64,000 nucleotides of DNA from Sporosarcina sp. D27 (GCF_000586555.1 NZ_AZUC01000046.1:62001-126000), one strand, 5' to 3'; shown: positions 25,521 through 38,415, counted from the stretch's first letter. A program made the numbers and translations. Notes: generated by a model from the sequence alone, not told the origin.

Positions 25521-25551
25521 TACTACTTTTAAGTGATCATTAAAAGTAGTA
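25521..25551. repeat. 12-bp inverted repeat
   Basis: TACTACTTTTAA and TTAAAAGTAGTA flank GTGATCA. It lies 18 bp after the previous palindrome. The rest of 25552-25929 shows no gene. Confidence 0.6.
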
Positions 25552-25929
25552 CAACACCTAAAAACAGTAGAACACTTACAAAGTTTCCGCACAATCTTTT
25601 CCAACTGAGTCATCCTCTTTTCCTACATTTGAGTACGTCCTCATTAAAATTGCCTGCCTATCCACCATTCAAGTAGAAATGATACAACATGAACCTATGT
25701 GCTATATCAAGAGTTTAACTAACGTTTTTTGAGCCATAAGTCATTAGGTCACTCTAAGAGGAGAGATGATGCCTCCATTTTCTGGTGACTTAAAAACTTA
25801 TTTGCTTTAGATAAGGAAGTTGCTCCCTCCAATAACTGTAGGGGCAATTAAAAAACTAGCTATTTGTATTTTTGTCGAAATGATGATAATTACTAATGTA
25901 TACTGCTATTTGTTAACGTTTACGAACCT

Positions 25930-26007
25930 AAATACGAACATTCTTTTACAAATTTCTAAAAACCATTCGTGTTATTGGTTGACGCCAGGTTGATCGATTG
26001 TTAAGAT
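25930..26007 (+). promoter_or_regulatory. purE operon promoter with two PurR boxes
   Basis: AAATACGAACATTC (25930) and the inverted ACCATTCGTGTTAT (25962) have the CGAA cores of Bacillus PurBoxes and face each other across about 18 bp. TTGACG (25979) and TAAGAT (26002) with a 17-bp spacer form a sigma-A promoter immediately downstream. PurR repression relieved by PRPP is expected from Bacillus biology. Confidence 0.75.
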
Positions 26008-26026
26008 AATTACGAACTTACTTATA

Positions 26027-26099
26027 TCTCTCATATATCTCCGGGAATATGGCCCGAACGTTTCTACCCGATAACCGTAAATTGTCGGACTATGAGAGA
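26027..26099 (+). ncRNA. Purine (guanine-class) riboswitch
   Basis: TCTCTCAT...ATGAGAGA forms P1. P2 is CCGGGAATATGGCCCG (with the conserved ATATGGC loop), P3 is CCCGATAACCGTAAATTGTC, and the joining strands TTTCTAC and GGACTATGAG are conserved. The specificity base in GACTATG is C, so guanine or hypoxanthine is expected rather than adenine. P1's 3' side (GAGAGAAAGT) can alternatively pair with ACTTTCTC of the terminator stem, giving an off-switch. Confidence 0.93.
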
Positions 26100-26157
26100 A
26101 AGTGCACCCTTTACTTAGGATAGGTCTGTCCTTTTATTGTAAAAGGCTACTTATCCA

Positions 26158-26206
26158 GGGCAGGGAACTTTCTCTTTTTCGAGAAAGTTCCCTGCCCGTT
26201 TTTTTA
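26158..26206 (+). terminator. Riboswitch-controlled attenuator
   Basis: GGGCAGGGAACTTTCTC pairs with GAGAAAGTTCCCTGCCC over a TTTTTC loop and is followed by GTTTTTTT. The ACTTTCTC arm can be sequestered by the riboswitch P1 strand, so ligand binding should permit termination. Confidence 0.9.
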
Positions 26207-26249
26207 TTTCTACAAATCATCTAAGTATGCAAATGTGGGAGGGAAGACA

Positions 26250-26738
26250 GTGAACGCACAAGTTGGAGTCATTATGGGAAGTGTTTCCGATTGGAAAACG
26301 ATGAAACATGCGTGTGAATCATTGGATCAAGTCGGGATTCCTTATGAAAAGCAAGTGGTTTCCGCACACCGTACACCTGAATTGTTATTTGAGTACGCAG
26401 AATCTGCACGAGAACGAGGCTTGAAGGTCATTATCGCTGGAGCTGGAGGGGCTGCTCATCTACCTGGTATGACCGCTGCCAAGACAACATTGCCTGTTAT
26501 TGGCGTCCCTGTTCAAACAAAAGCGTTAAATGGAATGGACTCATTGCTTTCAATTGTCCAAATGCCTGGCGGAGTACCTGTTGCGACTGTTGCAATTGGA
26601 AAAGCTGGCGCTACCAACGCGGGGTTATTGGCTGCTCAAATTCTCGGCAGTTGTAATGCTGAAGTTGCAGATAGATTAGAAACAATCCGAAATGAAACGA
26701 AAGTAAAGGTGTTAAAAAGCAATGACCAACTTACCTAA
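26250..26738 (+). CDS. purE: N5-carboxyaminoimidazole ribonucleotide mutase
   Basis: This 162-residue class I PurE converts N5-CAIR to CAIR in purine synthesis. [42 protein letters not shown] and [20 protein letters not shown] are the phosphate-binding and catalytic segments (His in SAHRTP is the acid/base). GTG 26250 lies six bases after GGGAGGGA; the earlier GTG at 26235 lies inside that site. It is the first gene of the pur operon and overlaps purK by 17 bp. Confidence 0.96.
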   Translation: MNAQVGVIMGSVSDWKTMKHACESLDQVGIPYEKQVVSAHRTPELLFEYAESARERGLKVIIAGAGGAAHLPGMTAAKTTLPVIGVPVQTKALNGMDSLLSIVQMPGGVPVATVAIGKAGATNAGLLAAQILGSCNAEVADRLETIRNETKVKVLKSNDQLT

Positions 26739-27855
26739 CGTAATTTTACCAGGACAAACAATTGGCATTATCGGAGGCGGCCAGCTGGGAAGAATGATGG
26801 CTTTGTCTGCGAAGGCTATGGGTTTTCGTATTGCAGTATTAGATCCGACAAAGGACTGTCCATGTGGGCAAATTGCTGATATTGAAATTAATGGTGCCTA
26901 CGACGACTTGGATGCCATCCAACAACTTGCTGAAGTGAGCGATGTCATTACGTATGAATTCGAGAATGTGAGTTTTGAAGCATTAGCGTGGTTAGAAGAG
27001 CATAGTTACTTGCCACAAGGAGCAAAACTTTTAAAATCTACACAGAATCGAATCTCAGAAAAAGACGCAATCACGAAAGCAGGAGCTCAGGTTGCACCAT
27101 ACGGCATCGTGAAAAATGTAACGGACATTCATGAGAACATTAAAACGCTGGGATATCCATGCGTGATGAAAACAACTCGTGGAGGATACGATGGAAAAGG
27201 ACAGCTTGTAATTCAATCAGAGTCTGATATTGCACAAGCTTCGGATCTTCTGAAAAACTGTACATGTGTCATTGAAAAATGGATTCCATTTACAAAAGAA
27301 ATCTCTGTAATCGTCACTCGAAAAACAACTGGTGAAATGAAATGTTTCCCTGTTGCAGAAAATATCCATCATGAGAACATTTTGCACAAAAGTATTGTTC
27401 CTGCACGAATTAGTGGGGATACCTCGCGCAAAGCGACAGAGCTTGCGGAGCAATTAGCGGAGCGGCTAAATCTTGTCGGTACGTTAGGTGTTGAAATGTT
27501 TGTAACCGAGCATGAAGAGATTCTCATAAATGAATTGGCACCGCGCCCTCATAATTCAGGTCATTACACGATGGAAGCATGTCAAACATCGCAATTTGAA
27601 CAACATATTCGGGCAGTGTGCAATTGGTCTTTAGGGAAAACGGATTTAATGAGCCCTGTTGTGATGGTCAATATTCTCGGCGAGCATATGGAGGACCTTC
27701 TAAGGGTGATTCCTGAAGCAAAGGATTGGAAAGTTCATCTATACGGCAAAAAAGATGCGATACCGAAACGCAAAATGGGTCATGTAAATGTGTTACGAAA
27801 CTCAGTGGTTCAAGCACATGCTGAGATTGAACAAAGTAGAATTTGGAATCACTAA
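26722..27855 (+). CDS. purK: 5-(carboxyamino)imidazole ribonucleotide synthase
   Basis: This 377-residue ATP-grasp enzyme makes N5-CAIR from AIR, ATP and bicarbonate. [20 protein letters not shown] is the N-terminal nucleotide-binding motif; [27 protein letters not shown] and [18 protein letters not shown] are ATP-grasp landmarks. It overlaps the end of purE. Between its stop and purC only 65 bp remain; in B. subtilis purB lies here. Confidence 0.96.
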   Translation: MTNLPNVILPGQTIGIIGGGQLGRMMALSAKAMGFRIAVLDPTKDCPCGQIADIEINGAYDDLDAIQQLAEVSDVITYEFENVSFEALAWLEEHSYLPQGAKLLKSTQNRISEKDAITKAGAQVAPYGIVKNVTDIHENIKTLGYPCVMKTTRGGYDGKGQLVIQSESDIAQASDLLKNCTCVIEKWIPFTKEISVIVTRKTTGEMKCFPVAENIHHENILHKSIVPARISGDTSRKATELAEQLAERLNLVGTLGVEMFVTEHEEILINELAPRPHNSGHYTMEACQTSQFEQHIRAVCNWSLGKTDLMSPVVMVNILGEHMEDLLRVIPEAKDWKVHLYGKKDAIPKRKMGHVNVLRNSVVQAHAEIEQSRIWNH

Positions 27856-27920
27856 ATGAGTCAAGACGTTTAGAATCTATCTTAAAAAGTACATTATTCT
27901 TTAATGCGGAGGTTCTTCAG

Positions 27921-28640
27921 ATGGAAAAGCGAGAATTGCTATATGAAGGCAAGGCCAAAAGAATTTATGCAACAGATGATCAGAACGTTGTATGGGCAGC
28001 ATACAAGGATTTTGCAACAGCCCTCAATGGTGAGAAAAAAGAAGAAATCGCAGGTAAAGGTGTATTGACGAACGGCATTACTAGCCTGCTGTTTTTAAAG
28101 CTTCATGAGGCTGGAATTCCAAGTCATTTTATTAAAAAGATTTCCGAAACTGAGCAACTCGTCAAGAAGGTCACGATCATTCCTCTTGAAGTGGTAACCC
28201 GTAATATAGTTGCTGGTAGCCTGTCCAAACGTCTTGGGGTAAAAGAAGGTCAACCGTTAAAACAACCAATTGTTGAATTTTATTACAAAGATGATGCGCT
28301 TGGAGATCCTTTGTTAACCGAAGCACATATTCAAGAATTAGGCCACGCAACTGAAGAGGAAGTTCAACTTTTGAAACAAAAAGCCTTGGAAGTGAATACA
28401 ATTTTATCAAGCCTTTTTGCTGAAATAGGAGTTCGTTTAATAGACTTCAAGTTAGAGTTTGGAAAACTTGCTGATGGTGAGATTCTTTTAGCAGATGAAA
28501 TTTCTCCGGATACGTGCCGATTGTGGGACGCTGAAACAGAAGAAAAGCTCGATAAGGATGTATTCCGTCGTGATCTAGGAAATTTAGTTGATGGTTATCA
28601 AACAATCTATTCGAAACTGGGAGGGCGTCAATATGTATAA
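27921..28640 (+). CDS. purC: Phosphoribosylaminoimidazole-succinocarboxamide synthase
   Basis: This 239-residue SAICAR synthetase has LLYEGKAKRIYATDDQN at its start, IIPLEVVTRNIVAGSL, LIDFKLEFG and LLADEISPDTCRLWD. It joins CAIR and aspartate with ATP. ATG 27921 has GCGGAGG eight bases upstream, so the longer frame from 27843 is not used. It overlaps purS by 8 bp. Confidence 0.96.
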   Translation: MEKRELLYEGKAKRIYATDDQNVVWAAYKDFATALNGEKKEEIAGKGVLTNGITSLLFLKLHEAGIPSHFIKKISETEQLVKKVTIIPLEVVTRNIVAGSLSKRLGVKEGQPLKQPIVEFYYKDDALGDPLLTEAHIQELGHATEEEVQLLKQKALEVNTILSSLFAEIGVRLIDFKLEFGKLADGEILLADEISPDTCRLWDAETEEKLDKDVFRRDLGNLVDGYQTIYSKLGGRQYV

Positions 28641-28887
28641 AGTAAAGGTATTTATCACGTTAAGAGAAAATGTTTTGGATCCCCAAGGTACAGCTGTGGA
28701 ATCTGCTTTACACAGTATGGCGTTTGAGGCCGTTCGTGATGTCCGGATTGGTAAATACATGGAGTTGACGATAGAAAAGACCGATCAAAATATCGACGAT
28801 GCAATTAAAGAAATGTGTGAACGCCTTTTAGCCAATACAGTAATTGAAGATTATCGCTATGAAATCGAGGAGGTTGTCGCGCTGTGA
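28633..28887 (+). CDS. purS: FGAM synthase small subunit PurS
   Basis: This 84-residue PurS bridges PurQ and PurL in the Gram-positive three-part FGAM synthase. [20 protein letters not shown] and [15 protein letters not shown] are signature stretches. ATG 28633 has GGGAGG upstream, inside the end of purC. It overlaps purQ by 4 bp (GTGA). Confidence 0.95.
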   Translation: MYKVKVFITLRENVLDPQGTAVESALHSMAFEAVRDVRIGKYMELTIEKTDQNIDDAIKEMCERLLANTVIEDYRYEIEEVVAL

Positions 28888-29570
28888 AATTTGCTGTGAT
28901 CGTATTTCCGGGCTCCAACTGTGATATCGATATGTTTCATGCCATTCAGGACGAATTAGGTGAAGAAGTAGAATACGTACCACATACAGCGGATAGCTTA
29001 GAGGGCTTCGATGGGATTCTTTTACCTGGCGGTTTCTCCTATGGAGATTATCTCCGCACAGGCGCAATTGCTCGCTTCTCAAAGATAATGGCGGAAGTGG
29101 TAAAGGCATCGTCTGTAGGCGTTCCAATACTAGGCGTATGTAATGGTTTTCAAATTTTATTGGAAGCTGGATTATTACCTGGAGCGATGCGGAAAAACCG
29201 TGATCTAGCATTCATTTGTAAACAAACACAGCTAAAAGTAGAAAATAATACGACGATGTTTACGACTAGCTACGAAAAGGGAGAAACGATTACTCTGCCA
29301 ATTGCTCACGGTGAAGGCAATTACTATTGCGACGAAGAGACGTTGTCACAGTTAAAGGAAAACAATCAAATTGCATTTACGTATCATGTGGATAATCCAA
29401 ATGGCAGCTTAGAGAATATCGCGGGAATCGTAAATGAAAACGGAAACGTATTAGGAATGATGCCTCATCCGGAACGTGCCGTCGATCGTTTACTTGGAAG
29501 TGAAGACGGATTAAAGCTATTTCAATCAATCGTAAGAAATTGGAGGGAAAGTTATGTCGTTAATGCTTGA
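28884..29570 (+). CDS. purQ: FGAM synthase glutaminase subunit PurQ
   Basis: This 228-residue class I glutamine amidotransferase subunit frees ammonia from glutamine. The nucleophile elbow is [11 protein letters not shown] (Cys about 86), with the His-Glu pair in [19 protein letters not shown] and [12 protein letters not shown] are typical. GTG start overlaps purS; its end overlaps purL by 17 bp. Confidence 0.96.
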   Translation: MKFAVIVFPGSNCDIDMFHAIQDELGEEVEYVPHTADSLEGFDGILLPGGFSYGDYLRTGAIARFSKIMAEVVKASSVGVPILGVCNGFQILLEAGLLPGAMRKNRDLAFICKQTQLKVENNTTMFTTSYEKGETITLPIAHGEGNYYCDEETLSQLKENNQIAFTYHVDNPNGSLENIAGIVNENGNVLGMMPHPERAVDRLLGSEDGLKLFQSIVRNWRESYVVNA

Positions 29571-31773
29571 GCCAAGTCCGGAAATGATTAAATCACAACG
29601 AGAATATGCAGCTATGGGTCTTACAGATGAAGAGTTTGCAATGGTTGAAAACATGCTTGGCCGCACACCGAACTATACCGAAACAGGTTTGTATTCTGTC
29701 ATGTGGTCAGAGCACTGTTCCTATAAAAATTCCAAGCCAATTTTAAAAAGGTTCCCTACCTCTGGGGATAACGTGCTTCAAGGACCTGGTGAAGGTGCAG
29801 GAATTGTTGACATTGGAGATGGGCAAGCGGTCGTTTTCAAAATCGAGAGCCACAATCACCCATCTGCAATCGAGCCTTATCAAGGTGCAGCAACTGGAGT
29901 CGGCGGGATTATTCGTGATGTGTTTTCAATGGGTGCTCGTCCAATCGCCGTATTAAATTCACTGCGTTTCGGTGAATTGGAAAATGCACGAGTAAAGTAT
30001 TTGTTCAAAGAAGTGGTTGCGGGAATTGGCGGATACGGGAATTGTATTGGTGTTCCAACAGTTGGGGGCGAAATTCAATTCGATCCTTCCTACGAGGGGA
30101 ATCCACTGGTCAATGCCATGTGCGTCGGTTTGATCAATCATGACGATATTCAAAAAGGACAAGCCCACGGAGCCGGCAATAGCGTCATGCATGTCGGAGC
30201 GAAAACGGGTCGTGATGGCATTCACGGAGCAACTTTTGCATCGGAGGAATTGACGGATTCGTCTGAAGGAAATCGTCCGGCAGTTCAAGTTGGAGATCCT
30301 TTCTTGGAGAAACTGCTAATGGAAGCTTGCCTTGAGCTGATTCAGCATGATGCACTTGTTGGGATCCAGGATATGGGGGCAGCAGGTCTTGCAAGCTCAT
30401 CAGCAGAGATGGCTTGTAAAGCAGGCATGGGAATCGAGATGAATCTTGACCTTGTCCCACAGCGCGAACCCGGAATGACTGCCTATGAAATGATGCTATC
30501 AGAATCTCAAGAGAGAATGCTCATAGTTGTTAAAAAGGGAAGCGAACAAGAAATTGCAAATTTATTTGCGAAGTATGATCTTGAAGCCGTAGCTGTCGGA
30601 TCTGTTACCAAAGATAAAATGCTGAAACTTACTCATAAAGGAGAAGTTGTTGCGAACGTTCCAGTGGATGCTTTGGTAGAAGAAGCGCCCGTTTACTACA
30701 AACCATCTAATGAACCGCAATATTTCCGTGACTTTCAAGCAATGACAAACGTAGCTCCTGTTATTGATGACTATAAAGAAACGTTGGTTGGTTTACTTTC
30801 AAAGCCCACGATTGCAAGTAAAGAGTGGGTTTATAATCAGTTCGACACAATGGTAAGGACGAATACAGTTGTCCCTCCAGGTTCCGACGCGGCTGTTGTA
30901 CGGATTCGCGAAACGAACAAGGCGCTAGCGATGACAACAGATTGTAATGCTCGTTACCTTCACTTGGATCCAGAAGTTGGAGGAAAAATTGCCGTAGCTG
31001 AAGCTGCACGTAATATCGTGTGTTCTGGAGCAGAACCATTAGCGGTTACGGATAACCTGAACTTTGGTAATCCTGAAAAACCAGAGATTTTCTGGCAAAT
31101 CGAGAAGGCGGCAGATGGAATTAGTGAAGCTTGCAAAATCTTGAGTACACCTGTTATTGGTGGCAATGTATCCCTTTATAACGAGACAAATGGTGAGTCG
31201 ATTTATCCAACACCTGTTATCGGAATGGTAGGTCTTATCAAAGATCTAGCTCATATTACAACGCAGAAATTTAAAAATTCAGGCGACCTGATATATGTCA
31301 TCGGGGATGCGAAAACAGAATTCGGAGGCAGTGAGCTGCAAAAAATGACAGAAGGAAAAATCTTTGGTAAATCTCCTTCTATCAACTTGGAACTAGAAAA
31401 GCTACGCCAGCAACAGCTGTTAAGAGCTATTCAAAATGGATGTGTCGCTTCGGCTCACGATCTTTCAGAAGGCGGTCTTGCAGTTGCTTTGTCAGAATCA
31501 CTCTTCGGAACAGATCTAGGTGCCCGAATCATTGTTCATATGGAAGCAGTAACGGAATTATTCAGTGAAACACAATCTAGATTTGTTGTCTCTGTTGCTC
31601 CTGAACACCGTGTTGCTTTTGAAAGCATTGTTCAAGATGCAAGATGTATTGGGACGGTCACGAATAATAATCACTTGACCATTTCTCATGAGCAAGACGG
31701 ACTGTTAATTGATACAACTGTTCAATCATTAGAGAAAGCTTGGAAAGGTGCGATTCCATGCTTGCTGAACTAA
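29554..31773 (+). CDS. purL: FGAM synthase large subunit PurL
   Basis: This 739-residue small-type PurL makes FGAM from FGAR, ATP and ammonia delivered by PurQ/Pur[56 protein letters not shown] and [10 protein letters not shown] are the repeated AIRS-like ATP-binding motifs. ATG 29554 has GGAGGGAA upstream. Standard length for Bacillota. Confidence 0.97.
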   Translation: MSLMLEPSPEMIKSQREYAAMGLTDEEFAMVENMLGRTPNYTETGLYSVMWSEHCSYKNSKPILKRFPTSGDNVLQGPGEGAGIVDIGDGQAVVFKIESHNHPSAIEPYQGAATGVGGIIRDVFSMGARPIAVLNSLRFGELENARVKYLFKEVVAGIGGYGNCIGVPTVGGEIQFDPSYEGNPLVNAMCVGLINHDDIQKGQAHGAGNSVMHVGAKTGRDGIHGATFASEELTDSSEGNRPAVQVGDPFLEKLLMEACLELIQHDALVGIQDMGAAGLASSSAEMACKAGMGIEMNLDLVPQREPGMTAYEMMLSESQERMLIVVKKGSEQEIANLFAKYDLEAVAVGSVTKDKMLKLTHKGEVVANVPVDALVEEAPVYYKPSNEPQYFRDFQAMTNVAPVIDDYKETLVGLLSKPTIASKEWVYNQFDTMVRTNTVVPPGSDAAVVRIRETNKALAMTTDCNARYLHLDPEVGGKIAVAEAARNIVCSGAEPLAVTDNLNFGNPEKPEIFWQIEKAADGISEACKILSTPVIGGNVSLYNETNGESIYPTPVIGMVGLIKDLAHITTQKFKNSGDLIYVIGDAKTEFGGSELQKMTEGKIFGKSPSINLELEKLRQQQLLRAIQNGCVASAHDLSEGGLAVALSESLFGTDLGARIIVHMEAVTELFSETQSRFVVSVAPEHRVAFESIVQDARCIGTVTNNNHLTISHEQDGLLIDTTVQSLEKAWKGAIPCLLN

Positions 31774-33170
31774 AGGGATTAAATGAGGAGTGTGGCTTGT
31801 TTGGCATCTGGGGACACCCGGATGCTGCGCAAGTAACCTATTACGGATTGCATAGTTTGCAGCATCGTGGCCAAGAAGGAACAGGGATGGTTTTGGCTAA
31901 AGATAAAAAGTTGACTAGTGTAAAAGGTGAAGGATTAGTAACGGAAGTACTCACTGCAGAGAAAATGCAATCCTTGTCAGGAAATGCAGCAATTGGCCAT
32001 GTCCGCTATACAACGGCGGGTGGCGGCGGTTTTGAAAACGTCCAGCCTCTGTTATTTAACTTTCAAAATGAATCCATGGCGATGGCTCACAATGGAAATA
32101 TCGTGAATGCGGATCAGTTGAAATCAGAATTGGAAGCACAAGGCAGTATTTTTCATAGCACATCTGACACTGAAGTACTCGCACATTTGATACGTAAAGT
32201 CGGTTCTTCAGAGTTGAAAAACCGTATTACAAATGGGCTTAACTCATTAAAAGGCGCATATGCGTACCTAATTATGACGGATACTGAAATGTTTGTCGCT
32301 ATGGACCCGAACGGACTTAGACCTTTATCCCTTGGGTTGCTGGGTGACGCTTATGTTGTCGCATCCGAAACGTGTGCGCTGGATATAGTAGGAGCGGATT
32401 TTCTCCGAGATATTGAACCAGGAGAACTGCTGATCATCAATGATGAGGGAATCACGAGTGAACGGTTCGCTGTTTGCAAACAACGTTCCATGTGTACGAT
32501 GGAGTATATTTACTTTTCTCGTCCTGACAGTAACATTGATGGCATTAATGTTCATACCGCTCGCAAAAACCTTGGCAAGCAACTCGCTGTTGAAAAATTG
32601 ATTGAAGCAGATGTTGTTACAGGTGTCCCTGATTCGGGAAATTCAGCAGCGATTGGATATGCGGAAGCTAGTGGGATTCCTTATGAAATGGGCTTACTGA
32701 AAAATCGCTATGTCGGCCGTACTTTCATACAACCTTCTCAATCGTTAAGAGAACAAGGTGTGAAAATGAAACTATCACCTGTTCGTGGGGTTGTGGAAGG
32801 GAAACGAGTCGTCATGGTTGACGATTCCATTGTCCGGGGCACGACAAGCAAAAGGATTGTACAAATGTTGAAAGATGCTGGTGCGAAAGAAGTGCATGTT
32901 CTAATCAGCTCCCCGCCTATTAAAAATCCATGTTTTTACGGAATTGACACGTCCGATAAAGATGAATTGATTGCCGCTAAAAAATCAGTTGAAGAAATTC
33001 GTGAACTTATTGGAGCAGACTCTCTTACATTTTTAAGTGTTGAGGGCACAGTCGAAGCGATAGGAAGACCGTTTGAAGGTGAGAACCGAGGACAGTGTCT
33101 CGCTTGCTTTAACGGAAAGTATCCTACGGAAATCTATTCCGATCAAGAAATAGATTCCATAAAATGCTGA
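31758..33170 (+). CDS. purF: Amidophosphoribosyltransferase
   Basis: This 470-residue enzyme takes PRPP and glutamine to phosphoribosylamine, the first committed step. A propeptide ([11 protein letters not shown]) precedes the N-terminal glutaminase Cys12 in CGLFGIWGH. The PRPP loop is [20 protein letters not shown], and late cysteines (CLAC region) fit an Fe-S cluster as in B. subtilis. ATG 31758 lies inside the purL end and has AAAGGTG upstream. Confidence 0.96.
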   Translation: MLAELKGLNEECGLFGIWGHPDAAQVTYYGLHSLQHRGQEGTGMVLAKDKKLTSVKGEGLVTEVLTAEKMQSLSGNAAIGHVRYTTAGGGGFENVQPLLFNFQNESMAMAHNGNIVNADQLKSELEAQGSIFHSTSDTEVLAHLIRKVGSSELKNRITNGLNSLKGAYAYLIMTDTEMFVAMDPNGLRPLSLGLLGDAYVVASETCALDIVGADFLRDIEPGELLIINDEGITSERFAVCKQRSMCTMEYIYFSRPDSNIDGINVHTARKNLGKQLAVEKLIEADVVTGVPDSGNSAAIGYAEASGIPYEMGLLKNRYVGRTFIQPSQSLREQGVKMKLSPVRGVVEGKRVVMVDDSIVRGTTSKRIVQMLKDAGAKEVHVLISSPPIKNPCFYGIDTSDKDELIAAKKSVEEIRELIGADSLTFLSVEGTVEAIGRPFEGENRGQCLACFNGKYPTEIYSDQEIDSIKC

Positions 33171-33189
33171 GTGAAGGAGACCTCAATCC

Positions 33190-34224
33190 ATGTCAAATGC
33201 ATACAAATCGGCGGGAGTAGATATTGAAGCAGGATACGAAGCTGTCTCTCGCATGAAAAAACATGTACAGAAAACGATGCGGCCGCAAGTACTAAACGGA
33301 CTTGGTGGTTTCGGTGGGATGTTTGATTTATCCCAGCTAAACTTACGTGAACCGGTACTTGTCTCAGGTACAGATGGAGTAGGAACGAAGCTTTTGCTTG
33401 CGATGATGATGGATCAACATGAAAGTATCGGCATCGACTGTGTAGCTATGTGCGTGAACGATATTATCGTACAAGGTGCAGAACCTCTGTATTTTTTAGA
33501 CTACATTGCTTGTGGAAAAGCAGATCCTGAAAAGATTGAAAGTATCGTAAAAGGTGTCTCCGATGGTTGTGTCCAAGCAGGTTGTGCATTAATCGGGGGC
33601 GAGACGGCTGAAATGCCGGGACTGTATAGCGAGGAAGAGTATGACTTAGCAGGTTTTACAGTAGGTGCTTGTGAAAAACAAGATTTGATAACTGGTGAAA
33701 ACATTCAAGCAGGCGACTGCATTATCGGATTAGCTTCAAACGGCATTCACAGTAACGGATATTCACTCGTCCGCAAAATTTTGTTAGAAGATGCGGATAT
33801 GGATCTATTTGAATTCATTCCCGAACTTGGGTGTGAGCTTGGAGCAGAACTGTTAAAGCCTACAAGGATATACGTAAAGTCTATTTTGGCTGCAATGAAA
33901 GAGTATGAAATTAAAGGAATGGCCCATATCACGGGTGGTGGATTCATTGAAAACTTCCCTCGAATGATGCCAGGAGATTTAGGTGTGGAAATCCAGTCTG
34001 GTGCTTGGAAAATCCATCCTATATTTAGTCTTATAGAAGAGACTGGGAGTATCCCACGAGAGGATATGTACAATATCTTTAATATGGGGATAGGAATGGC
34101 GCTTGTTGTGAATGAAGCATCAGCTGATGAACTCGTTGTTTTTTTTGAAAAGCATGGCGAACAAGCCTACCGAATTGGGAAAGTTGTCAATCAATCCGGT
34201 GTCTCGTTTAAAGGTGAATCATGA
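33190..34224 (+). CDS. purM: Phosphoribosylformylglycinamidine cyclo-ligase
   Basis: This 344-residue AIR synthetase closes the imidazole ring of FGAM with [52 protein letters not shown] and [19 protein letters not shown] are conserved. GAAGGAGA lies upstream of ATG 33190. It ends in a 4-bp overlap with purN (ATGA). Confidence 0.97.
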   Translation: MSNAYKSAGVDIEAGYEAVSRMKKHVQKTMRPQVLNGLGGFGGMFDLSQLNLREPVLVSGTDGVGTKLLLAMMMDQHESIGIDCVAMCVNDIIVQGAEPLYFLDYIACGKADPEKIESIVKGVSDGCVQAGCALIGGETAEMPGLYSEEEYDLAGFTVGACEKQDLITGENIQAGDCIIGLASNGIHSNGYSLVRKILLEDADMDLFEFIPELGCELGAELLKPTRIYVKSILAAMKEYEIKGMAHITGGGFIENFPRMMPGDLGVEIQSGAWKIHPIFSLIEETGSIPREDMYNIFNMGIGMALVVNEASADELVVFFEKHGEQAYRIGKVVNQSGVSFKGES

Positions 34225-34829
34225 AGAAAATTGCCGTATTTGCATCAGGAAGCGGCAGTAACTTCCAAGCTATAGTGGATGCAGTAAACGCAGGCACACT
34301 CGATGCAGAAATTCGTTTGCTAGTGTGTGATCAACCATCTGCGATTGTTTTGCAAAGAACTCAAGAAGCTAAAATCGACAGTTTTTGCATATCCCCTAAA
34401 GATTTCACTGATAAAACAGCGTTTGAAAAGGAAATTGTCCAGCAGCTAAAATCACGGGACGTTGAATTCATCGTATTAGCAGGATATATGCGTCTAATCG
34501 GATCTACGATTCTGCAAGAATATGCCGAATCGATAGTTAATATTCATCCTTCCTTATTGCCGGCTTTTCCAGGAAAAGATGCGATTGGACAAGCAATGGA
34601 TGCTGGGGTACAGATAAGTGGTTTGACTATTCATTATGTCGATGCAGGGATGGATACGGGTCCTATTATTGTCCAAAAAGAAATTAAGATTCATGAAAAC
34701 GATACAAGAGATGACGTACAAAAACGAATTCAACAGGCAGAGCATATCTGCTACCCAAAAGTACTTCAGGAGCTGTTCACCAAAGAAACAACAAATTCTG
34801 TTCCTCGATTTGTTGGGAAAGTATTTTAA
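34221..34829 (+). CDS. purN: Phosphoribosylglycinamide formyltransferase
   Basis: This 202-residue GAR transformylase uses 10-formyl-[18 protein letters not shown] is the GAR phosphate loop; [22 protein letters not shown] (catalytic Asn and His) and [11 protein letters not shown] (catalytic Asp) are intact. It overlaps purM by 4 bp; a 50-bp gap leads to purH. Confidence 0.95.
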   Translation: MKKIAVFASGSGSNFQAIVDAVNAGTLDAEIRLLVCDQPSAIVLQRTQEAKIDSFCISPKDFTDKTAFEKEIVQQLKSRDVEFIVLAGYMRLIGSTILQEYAESIVNIHPSLLPAFPGKDAIGQAMDAGVQISGLTIHYVDAGMDTGPIIVQKEIKIHENDTRDDVQKRIQQAEHICYPKVLQELFTKETTNSVPRFVGKVF

Positions 34830-34880
34830 TCAGTAAGGGATAGATGACATACTCGCGCATATATAGGGAGGAAAAGTCGA

Positions 34881-36413
34881 ATGAAGCGTGCATTAATTAG
34901 TGTTTCAGATAAAACAGGAATTGTTGAATTTGCGAAAGGTCTGAAAGAGGCAGGATTTGAGATCGTGTCTACTGGAGGGACAAAAAAAACGCTCGCTGAA
35001 AATGGAATAGAAGTGATTGGGATTGAGGAAATAACGAAATTCCCTGAAATTATGGATGGCAGAGTGAAAACATTGCATCCTAACGTCCATGGCGGATTAT
35101 TAGCAAGAAGAAATGATGACTCACATCTTGCTCAATTAGCAGAGCATCATATTCAGCCAATCGATTTAGTTTGTGTCAATTTATATCCGTTCCAGCATAC
35201 AATCGCAAAACCTGACGTTACTCCCGAAGAAGCGATTGAAAACATCGATATTGGCGGTCCGACAATGCTTCGTTCTGCTGCGAAAAACCACGAATTCGCG
35301 ACAGTGGTTGTAGATCCGTCAGATTATGACATCGTGCTCGCTCAGCTTTCAGAAAATGGCGAAGTCTCTGGGCAGAAGAAACGCCAGCTTGCAGCAAAAG
35401 TATTCCGTCATACAGCTGCCTATGATGCAGTAATCTCCGAGTATATGACTCAGCTTGCAGAAGAAGAGAACCCTGAAAGTGTAACGCTTACGTATAATTT
35501 AAAACAATCTCTTCGTTACGGTGAAAATCCGCATCAAAACGCTTCATTTTATCAAAAACCATTAGGCTCTACATTTTCTGTAGCCTATGGCACGCAATTA
35601 CATGGTAAGGAGTTATCTTACAACAATATCAATGATGCAGACGCAGCGTTACTCATTGTCCGTGACTTTGAACAGCCAGCGGCAGTTGCAGTAAAGCATA
35701 TGAATCCATGTGGAGTAGGTGTCGGTGAAACACTTGCTGAAGCATTCAGAAAAGCTTACGAAGCAGACTCGACTTCGATTTTCGGAGGAATCATTGCGTT
35801 GAATCGTGAAGTAGATTTAGAAACTTCAATGATGCTAAAAGATATCTTTCTAGAAATCATCATTGCCCCTTCATTTACGAAGGATGCATTAGAAGTTTTA
35901 ACAGCAAAAAAGAATATTCGATTGTTGACTGTCGATTTTAAAGGAGAACGTAAAAACGAGCAAAAAACGACGTCGATCCAAGGTGGATTACTTGTTCAGG
36001 ATTTAGACACGTTCGGGTTCGATCAGGCAACGATTTCCATCCCGACAAAGCGTGAACCTTCTGAAGAAGAGTGGGCTGCACTTAAGTTAGGTTGGAAAGT
36101 TGTGAAACATGTGAAATCCAATGCAATTGTCGTTAGCGGAGAACAGATGACATTTGGAATTGGCGCAGGGCAGATGAACCGCGTCGGTGCAGCAAATATC
36201 GCGCTCGCGCAAGCAGGTGACAAGGCAACTGGTGCTGCACTCGCATCCGATGCATTTTTCCCGATGGATGACACAGTAGAAGCTGCAGCCAAAGCCGGGA
36301 TTACTGCGATTATCCAGCCAGGCGGATCTGTCCGTGATGAGGATTCCATTAAAAAAGCGGATGAATACGGTATTGCAATGGTCTTTACAGGCGTTCGCCA
36401 TTTTAAACACTAA
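34881..36413 (+). CDS. purH: Bifunctional AICAR transformylase / IMP cyclohydrolase
   Basis: This 510-residue enzyme carries out the last two steps to IMP. The N-terminal cyclohydrolase domain has [34 protein letters not shown] and [16 protein letters not shown]. The transformylase domain has the [12 protein letters not shown] motif (Lys-His pair) and [24 protein letters not shown] precedes ATG 34881. Confidence 0.97.
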   Translation: MKRALISVSDKTGIVEFAKGLKEAGFEIVSTGGTKKTLAENGIEVIGIEEITKFPEIMDGRVKTLHPNVHGGLLARRNDDSHLAQLAEHHIQPIDLVCVNLYPFQHTIAKPDVTPEEAIENIDIGGPTMLRSAAKNHEFATVVVDPSDYDIVLAQLSENGEVSGQKKRQLAAKVFRHTAAYDAVISEYMTQLAEEENPESVTLTYNLKQSLRYGENPHQNASFYQKPLGSTFSVAYGTQLHGKELSYNNINDADAALLIVRDFEQPAAVAVKHMNPCGVGVGETLAEAFRKAYEADSTSIFGGIIALNREVDLETSMMLKDIFLEIIIAPSFTKDALEVLTAKKNIRLLTVDFKGERKNEQKTTSIQGGLLVQDLDTFGFDQATISIPTKREPSEEEWAALKLGWKVVKHVKSNAIVVSGEQMTFGIGAGQMNRVGAANIALAQAGDKATGAALASDAFFPMDDTVEAAAKAGITAIIQPGGSVRDEDSIKKADEYGIAMVFTGVRHFKH

Positions 36414-36426
36414 GTTTGAATGCTAA

Positions 36427-37737
<1,311 letters not shown>

Positions 37738-37824
37738 GAATTTTAATAAGTGATTGTGATCTTAGAAATAATGCGAGTAAGAGGGAAAGAGCGTTTCAAA
37801 TCTCATCCCTCAGTAATCATCATG

Positions 37825-37860
37825 AAAACCCACACCTATTTTACTAGATGTGGGTTTTTG
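37825..37860 (+). terminator. Terminator of the purine operon
   Basis: AAAACCCACA pairs with TGTGGGTTTTT (37849-37859). The stop codon of purD is 88 bp upstream. Confidence 0.85.
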
Positions 37861-37920
37861 TAATCGCTTCTACGAGAGGAAAATTGTTACATAAACAAGT
37901 AGCTCTTCACTTTAGGGTTT

Positions 37921-37970
37921 TTGACATTTCTTTAAAAAATTCAGATAATTCAATGGAGGTTTGGTATAAT
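37921..37970 (+). promoter_or_regulatory. Tandem sigma-A promoters
   Basis: TTGACA (37921) and GATAAT (37944) have a 17-bp spacer. A second extended -10, TGGTATAAT (37962-37970), lies 16 bp on. Both point to the decayed gene at 38084. Confidence 0.7.
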
Positions 37971-38083
37971 ATAGTAGATAGGTTAAATTCGTAAATTCAA
38001 CAATAGGGTCATATAACATATTATTTGTTTTGTTCAAGATTCAGCTTTATTACTAAGTTAGATTTGAGAAGGAGGGGAAGACG

Positions 38084-38415
38084 ATTACCAATTTAATAGT
38101 AGTACTATTTTTCTTGTTAATACTCTCTTTAAATATTGCAATCTTTGTATTGTTAAAAAAGGAAGGTTCAGTCCTATCCTTATTTTAGGAATCATTATGA
38201 TGATAATTGCCCCTGTAATTGGTTCTAAAAGTGGAGAATTATTGCTTCATTTTTATGACTGGGATTCAGGGGGAACTGGAGAGGGAGAGGGCGCGGGCTT
38301 TGGTGGTGCAATTTTAGGTGTAATTACTTTCGTTAATGGTGCTCTTATAATATTGACCACAATTATCATGTTTATTATAAGAGTAATCAGAAAGCAAAGA
38401 ACTATTTCCTCGTAA
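38084..38415 (+). pseudogene. Frameshifted small membrane protein gene
   Basis: GAAGGAGGGGAAG is an excellent ribosome site, but the codon in starting position is ATT. The first part (TNLIVVLFFLLILSLNIAIF) is in one frame, and at GGTTCAGTCC near 38168 the sense moves to another (PILILGIIMMIIAPVIGSKS), running to TAA at 38415. A glycine-rich GGTGEGEGAGFGGA loop and a final membrane helix follow. Joined, it would be about 110 residues with three helices. A short product from ATG 38197 is possible. Confidence 0.55.

Noticed and set aside
27856-27920. A remnant of purB between purK and purC
   Set aside because: The 65 bp contain only a five-codon frame and the purC ribosome site; nothing resembles either end of purB.
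28828-31166. Several minus-strand frames inside purQ, purL and neighbouring pur genes
   Set aside because: They have no ribosome sites and are shadows of strongly conserved coding sequence.
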